The position numbers and the translations under genes were made by a program. Positions 6,516 through 10,291 of a DNA stretch of 10,291 bases are shown here, piece by piece. Positions within the stretch are counted from its first letter, which is position 1. Every line of letters starts with the position of its first letter. The notes under the pieces are model-generated. The model was given only the letters and a program-made list of their open reading frames with translations, was not told the origin of the DNA and searched no databases. Source of the DNA: Candidatus Moranbacteria bacterium RIFCSPHIGHO2_02_FULL_40_12b (GTDB lineage: Bacteria; Patescibacteriota; Minisyncoccia; Moranbacterales; 2-12-FULL-40-10); assembly GCA_001784725.1 (NCBI GenBank), contig MFRX01000011.1, positions 1 to 10,291 of the forward strand. The letters are read 5' to 3'.

Positions 6516-8099
6516 ATGGAAGGAAGAAACGAACCACTAACTCATAAGCCGTTTGAAACACTCAAAGATTGGAGGCCTCGCGTCAGTGGAGGAAGCGGAA
6601 CTTCAGAAAAACCGGCTGACATAAAAACTCCGGGCGTTTTTATGTTTCCCGTGGAGGTAGTGACGGAATATGTGGAAAAGAGCAAAGATCAGGAGAAAGC
6701 AAAAGCAAGAGTGGAAAATTTGGAAAAAACAATAAATAAAGAAATATTGGGGCTAAGAAAAAAAGGAAAGGATATTTTTTCTGATGATTATGCTTATGAT
6801 TATCTGGAATCGAACAAAAATTCTCCGCTGGCGGATATTTTATGCGATTATTGGGAAAAGCAGAAAAAAGAGAAAGAGCCGGTTTCAGGCGAACAAAAAC
6901 CAAAAATTCCAATAGAAGAAAGCGGAACCGATTCCAAAAAAGAAACCCCGCCGGATAAGAATATGGCAACAGGAGAAATAAAAGAATCAAAAACAGAAAT
7001 CCCAATCGCGGATATTAAAAGTAAGGAAAAACCAGTAATTAAAGAAAAACCGGAAGAAAATATTCCAATCGAAACTCTTGAGCAAAAAGAAACAGAAAAG
7101 GAAAAAAGAAATGCCGATATTGAAAAAATAGGGAAAAATATCGAAAAACAACTGAATGATAGGGAAAATAATTTCGAAAAATTAGAAGTCGGAACGACTT
7201 ATATTAATCCAGAAGGCGGCTGGATCAGAATTACCGGCGTATTTCCGGAGGATTACATTGTTTCTATTGACATTCGAGAAAACAAGCGCCGGGTCAACAA
7301 AGAGTTTTCTTTCAGGGATTTCAGGAGTTATTTAGAAAAAAACAAATTTATACGGGAAATAAGAAATAAAACAGAAACTGCGAGAGGAGTAGAAATTGAC
7401 AAGAATAAAAAAGAGATTAGGGAGGAGAGAAATGAAATTAATAAGGAAGTAATAAAAACTCCCGAAGCAGTGAAAGAAGTCGTGGGGAAAGAGGGAATTT
7501 CGGAAAAAAAGCGGGTTAAAAAAGAAATAACGGAAGAAAAATTAAAAGAGGAGCTGGAAAATATAAGCAATACCAGAAAAGACCTTCTCGATTACCTGGA
7601 TTCGTTTGACGTTTTAACGGTTAAAATAAAAAACGAATACGGAAAAGGACTTGTTAATGACTGGCTTTTTAATTCGCCATTTTTCGATGGATTAAGAAAA
7701 TATCTTAAGGGGGAAATAAATAAACTGGATGACGGATACCGCCGGGACATCCCCTGGGTTATCCGAAATAAAGTAAAAGATATATTCGCGATAGAGAAGA
7801 AACGGGGGGACTCGGGAGAAAAAATTGAAGGCGGCAAAGAAAAGAGCGCGGAGGAGCAGCTATTTGAGCAGGATATGAAAACGCTCCAAGATATCGCGCT
7901 GCGAATGGCACTGGAATTAGATTCCCGCCTGAAAGAAGAGGATGCTGAGTTCAAAAATAAAAATGAAAAAGACAGAAACGCTTTTTTGCAAGGGGCGCTC
8001 CGAGGTTTTTTACAGAAGGCAATGAAAAGATACGAGCTTCCGCCGGAGGAAACAAAAGAAAAAATTTCTCAAATAATTGAAAGAATAATAAGTTCCTAA
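6516..8099 (+). CDS. Charged protein of unknown function, first gene of two-gene operon
   Basis: I do not recognise this 527-residue protein. It has no signal peptide or membrane helix. Residues 1-40 are Gly/Pro/Ser-rich. Residues 41-115 look helical (PVEVVTEYVEK...YAYDYLESNKNSPLADILCDYW). About 116-220 is low-complexity and rich in Lys, Glu, Pro and Ile, probably disordered. About 223-281 is a compact beta-type region (LEVGTTYINPEGGWIRITGV...FSFRDFRSYLEKNKF) of the size of a small SH3-like barrel; this is only a resemblance. A Lys/Glu coiled-coil stretch (about 285-350) leads to a more conserved-looking helical part (about 355-425: DYLDSF, GKGLVNDWLFNSPFFDGLRKYL, DIPWVIRNKVKDIF) and a C-terminal helical domain (about 450-525). 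The ATG at 6516 follows a consensus -10 box. It is probably co-transcribed with the gene 10 nt downstream. A cytoplasmic partner or scaffold for that membrane protein is my guess. Confidence 0.85.
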   Translation: MEGRNEPLTHKPFETLKDWRPRVSGGSGTSEKPADIKTPGVFMFPVEVVTEYVEKSKDQEKAKARVENLEKTINKEILGLRKKGKDIFSDDYAYDYLESNKNSPLADILCDYWEKQKKEKEPVSGEQKPKIPIEESGTDSKKETPPDKNMATGEIKESKTEIPIADIKSKEKPVIKEKPEENIPIETLEQKETEKEKRNADIEKIGKNIEKQLNDRENNFEKLEVGTTYINPEGGWIRITGVFPEDYIVSIDIRENKRRVNKEFSFRDFRSYLEKNKFIREIRNKTETARGVEIDKNKKEIREERNEINKEVIKTPEAVKEVVGKEGISEKKRVKKEITEEKLKEELENISNTRKDLLDYLDSFDVLTVKIKNEYGKGLVNDWLFNSPFFDGLRKYLKGEINKLDDGYRRDIPWVIRNKVKDIFAIEKKRGDSGEKIEGGKEKSAEEQLFEQDMKTLQDIALRMALELDSRLKEEDAEFKNKNEKDRNAFLQGALRGFLQKAMKRYELPPEETKEKISQIIERIISS

Positions 8100-8109
8100 T
8101 CAAAAAAGA

Positions 8110-10291
8110 ATGGAAAAAGCGAACCCTAAAAAAGAAACGGCCAAAACGGCTGATGAAATAATCAATGAGGTTTATGATAAATATGCCGCTGAAGCCGACG
8201 CGAAATTATTCGGTGGAAAGAAAATGCCAGAACCGAAACCGGAAACCGCGCCAAAGGCGCCTTCTGGCGTTGACGCTGAAAAGGGAAAACCGGCTCAAAA
8301 TCCGGAACTGAAAGAAATAGAAGACAAAACTTCATTATTAGAAGCGTTTGGGAAAATAAATAAACAAAACGAGGGACTGAAGGAAGAATTAATTGCCAAA
8401 AATAATAAGGAAATTCCAGTAATTTTATCTCCGGAAGAAGCTAAGAAAAGATACCATTACGAGCCAGAACCGGAAGAAACAGAAGAAGAAAAGTTAAGTA
8501 TTTCAGAAAAGGAACGCGATGAACGGCTTCTTGAGCTGGGAAAAGAACTTGAGGCGGCAAGAAGAGAATACATTATTAGGGACTACAATTTAGACAAAAA
8601 TTCTGGAATTTTTAAAAAACTTTTTGGTTTCGGAAAAAGGAGCCAATTGGGGGAATTTAACCGGGAATACGAAACAGCGAAGAGCCGATATGAGGAAGTA
8701 TTGAAGAAATTCAAGGATGCTACCGCAGAAGGTCTGGTTTCCGACCGCCAAGAGGCGGAAATAACGTCTAATTGGCTGGAAAAAGGCGAGTTTATTGAAC
8801 TCCAAAAAACCCGTGATCAAATCAAATTGGAAAACGCTCCCTGGTCGCAGGGAATAAAAAATGGATGCATGAAGTTGATTGACAAATACAGGAAACTTCC
8901 GACTTGGAAAAAAATAGCGATTGGCTTTGGAGTAGCCGGAGTAGCGAGTGCTGGAGGAGCAGCTGGAATCGGGGCGGCTGCTGCGCTTGGAGTCGGCTGG
9001 CGGATTTTCACTTCCGGCGTTTCAGCTATCGGTTTCAAAGGAATGTATGAGGGTGTCGCGGAGGGGTACAGAAATAAAAAAGCAAAAAGTAACACAGAAG
9101 AGAATTTAAACAAATCTTTTAATAAAAAATCTGAATTTGATCCGCAAGAATTTAAAAAACGTTTGGATGATAAAATCAAAACAGTTGATCGGGAAATACA
9201 AAAAAGAAAGGCCTGGGGGAAATTCAGGTCATGGTTGGCAGTAGGTACTGCGGCGGCGGTCTTTTTTGGGGGGCGCTATGTGGCACAAAGAGTAATGGAA
9301 CATTTTCACGGAGGCGGAACAGGATCTGATAAATCAATTGATGATTATATAAGGTCAAGGGTTGCGGGACATGAAGGTTCTGGCGGTTCTCCGCCGCCGT
9401 CAGGTGCTGGCCAAGGACTTGGTTATCATGAATTTAAGGACACGTTCGGAATGGGAGGAAAGGGCGGAGCGTTTATTCCGGAATCAACTGAATTTCCGCA
9501 GGGAGAAATTCCTCCAATTGATCTTGAAGTTCCGAAAAGTAGCAGTTTGGAGGGAACGATCATAAAATACCTGGAAAATCAAGGGATGAATCATGCGGAG
9601 GCGGGAAACAAAGCCCATCTTATCGCCTTAGAATACGCCAAAAACATGGGGCTGGAAAAGGGTCCATACAGTTTAATTCATCCGGGAGCGCATATTGAAA
9701 TGGAGATGGGAACGGACGGACAATATCATATTGACAATATCAGTGGAGACGAAAAACTTGGCTGGCTTGCGGAAAAAAACATCGAAAGTTCAGCTCACGA
9801 TTTACATTACAATGAAGCGGAAATTTTCAAAAAACCAGAATTAGAACTTTCTGAAGAATCAAGGAAAATTATGGATTCATTGCAGAAAAGCGCTGAATCC
9901 GGAACTGACGCGGCGGCCGTTGATACAGTCCCGATTCCGCTGGAAAAAATTCACGCTACGGCTTATGAACTTCGCAGCGGAATAACCAATGCCGATAAAA
10001 ATCTTTGGGATTCCGTTGCCGACAAAAATCTTTGGGATTCCATTGCCGACAAAAATCTCTGGGATTCCGTAAAAAATATGACTTATGAGGAAATTCATAA
10101 TCAAAACGATTCTAAATTGGCAGGCGTGAACCATAAATTGGATGAAATGCGCGTTCAGTACGCCGAAAAATTCGGAAGCGGCGCCGAGCCGATGAGCGGG
10201 GAGACGCTTGCCCAATACACCGAGCGTTTAGCGCGGTTGAATAACGGCAGTCCGCTTCAAAGCGCGGTTGAAATAATTAATTCACCCTCTA
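8110..10291 (+). CDS. Large membrane-associated protein of unknown function, 3' end beyond window
   Basis: The frame is open from the ATG at 8110 through the last base, giving at least 727 residues. I do not recognise the family. Residues 1-130 are charged and Pro/Glu-rich. About 130-260 is a long helical, coiled-coil-like region (SEKERDERLLELGKELEAARREY; FNREYETAKSRYEEVLKKF) around a KKLFGFGKR patch. A Gly/Ala-rich hydrophobic segment follows (about 271-297, glycine-zipper-like: GFGVAGVASAGGAAGIG), then a Lys-rich section and a second hydrophobic segment (about 375-392). Next come a Gly/Ser/Pro-rich linker (about 400-440), a globular region (about 478-560: SLEGTIIKYLENQGMNHAEAG, LIHPGAHIEME), and three 9-residue repeats ADKNLWDS(V/I) at 628-654. 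Two membrane passages would put both ends in the same compartment. Proteins of this plan appear common in Patescibacteria, from memory. It starts 10 nt after the previous stop, so an operon is likely. Confidence 0.88.
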   Translation, partial: MEKANPKKETAKTADEIINEVYDKYAAEADAKLFGGKKMPEPKPETAPKAPSGVDAEKGKPAQNPELKEIEDKTSLLEAFGKINKQNEGLKEELIAKNNKEIPVILSPEEAKKRYHYEPEPEETEEEKLSISEKERDERLLELGKELEAARREYIIRDYNLDKNSGIFKKLFGFGKRSQLGEFNREYETAKSRYEEVLKKFKDATAEGLVSDRQEAEITSNWLEKGEFIELQKTRDQIKLENAPWSQGIKNGCMKLIDKYRKLPTWKKIAIGFGVAGVASAGGAAGIGAAAALGVGWRIFTSGVSAIGFKGMYEGVAEGYRNKKAKSNTEENLNKSFNKKSEFDPQEFKKRLDDKIKTVDREIQKRKAWGKFRSWLAVGTAAAVFFGGRYVAQRVMEHFHGGGTGSDKSIDDYIRSRVAGHEGSGGSPPPSGAGQGLGYHEFKDTFGMGGKGGAFIPESTEFPQGEIPPIDLEVPKSSSLEGTIIKYLENQGMNHAEAGNKAHLIALEYAKNMGLEKGPYSLIHPGAHIEMEMGTDGQYHIDNISGDEKLGWLAEKNIESSAHDLHYNEAEIFKKPELELSEESRKIMDSLQKSAESGTDAAAVDTVPIPLEKIHATAYELRSGITNADKNLWDSVADKNLWDSIADKNLWDSVKNMTYEEIHNQNDSKLAGVNHKLDEMRVQYAEKFGSGAEPMSGETLAQYTERLARLNNGSPLQSAVEIINSPS
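9991..10071 (+). repeat. Three tandem 27-bp units inside the 8110 gene
   Basis: Units at 9991-10017, 10018-10044 and 10045-10071 each encode ADKNLWDS plus Val or Ile. Neighbouring units differ at only two or three bases, at third positions and in the last codon. The array keeps the reading frame and looks like a recent slippage expansion. Confidence 0.93.

Noticed and set aside
6409..6561. N-terminal extension of the 535-residue GT-C protein to 6561
   Set aside because: It would overlap the opposing gene and both promoters, and the first family-like helix begins after the ATG at 6408.
8091..8103. TTCCTAATCAAA at the 6516 gene stop as a remnant of the AT-rich element
   Set aside because: About a dozen matching bases to the left end of copy A; too short in AT-rich DNA to claim.
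8817..9179. Minus-strand 120-codon frame opposite the large gene
   Set aside because: Shadow of the Gly/Ala/Lys-rich coding strand; no family character.
9877..10215. Minus-strand frame with repeated NGIPKIF
   Set aside because: The repeat is only the reverse reading of the 27-bp coding repeats on the plus strand.

Overview
The window looks like a piece of a Patescibacteria (Candidate Phyla Radiation) genome, most likely Parcubacteria-like. This is an inference from AT-rich DNA with A/K/E-heavy codon use, a compact housekeeping pair (holB, ftsQ), two GT-C glycosyltransferases with many membrane segments, two long charged proteins of a kind seen in these genomes, and AT-rich 'TTAGAAATT' repeats between genes. 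All genes read with the standard code, and TAA and TAG both serve as stops. I saw no tRNA, rRNA, CRISPR array, transposase or phage gene.

Layout. From 2 to 895 (+) is the 3' part of a GT4 glycosyltransferase; its frame is open to the left edge and carries two repeat-like insertions in frame. An AT-rich imperfect inverted repeat (about 887-997) leads to holB (998-1885, +; DNA polymerase III delta' subunit). An 87-nt hairpin element (1898-1984) separates holB from ftsQ (1997-2848, +). ftsQ converges on a minus-strand pair of polytopic GT-C (GT39/PMT-like) glycosyltransferases, 4801-6408 followed by 2845-4710. The convergent stop codons overlap, and the likely ftsQ terminator lies inside the opposing gene. 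A second copy of the AT-rich element sits between the two GT-C genes.

From 6409 to 6515 is a divergent regulatory region with two extended -10 promoters and a small inverted repeat. To the right, two + strand genes form an apparent operon with a 10-base gap: a 527-residue charged protein of unknown function (6516-8099), then a long ORF open from 8110 through the right edge (at least 727 residues). The latter has a charged coiled-coil N-terminal region, two hydrophobic segments (the first Gly/Ala-rich), a Gly/Pro-rich linker, a globular region and a 3 x 9-residue tandem repeat.

How the genes fit together. The glycosyltransferases point to surface glycan or protein glycosylation; holB and ftsQ serve replication and division. 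The 6516/8110 pair is the least explained part and the best candidate for an undescribed envelope-associated system. I could not assign it a function, and the operon continues beyond the window.
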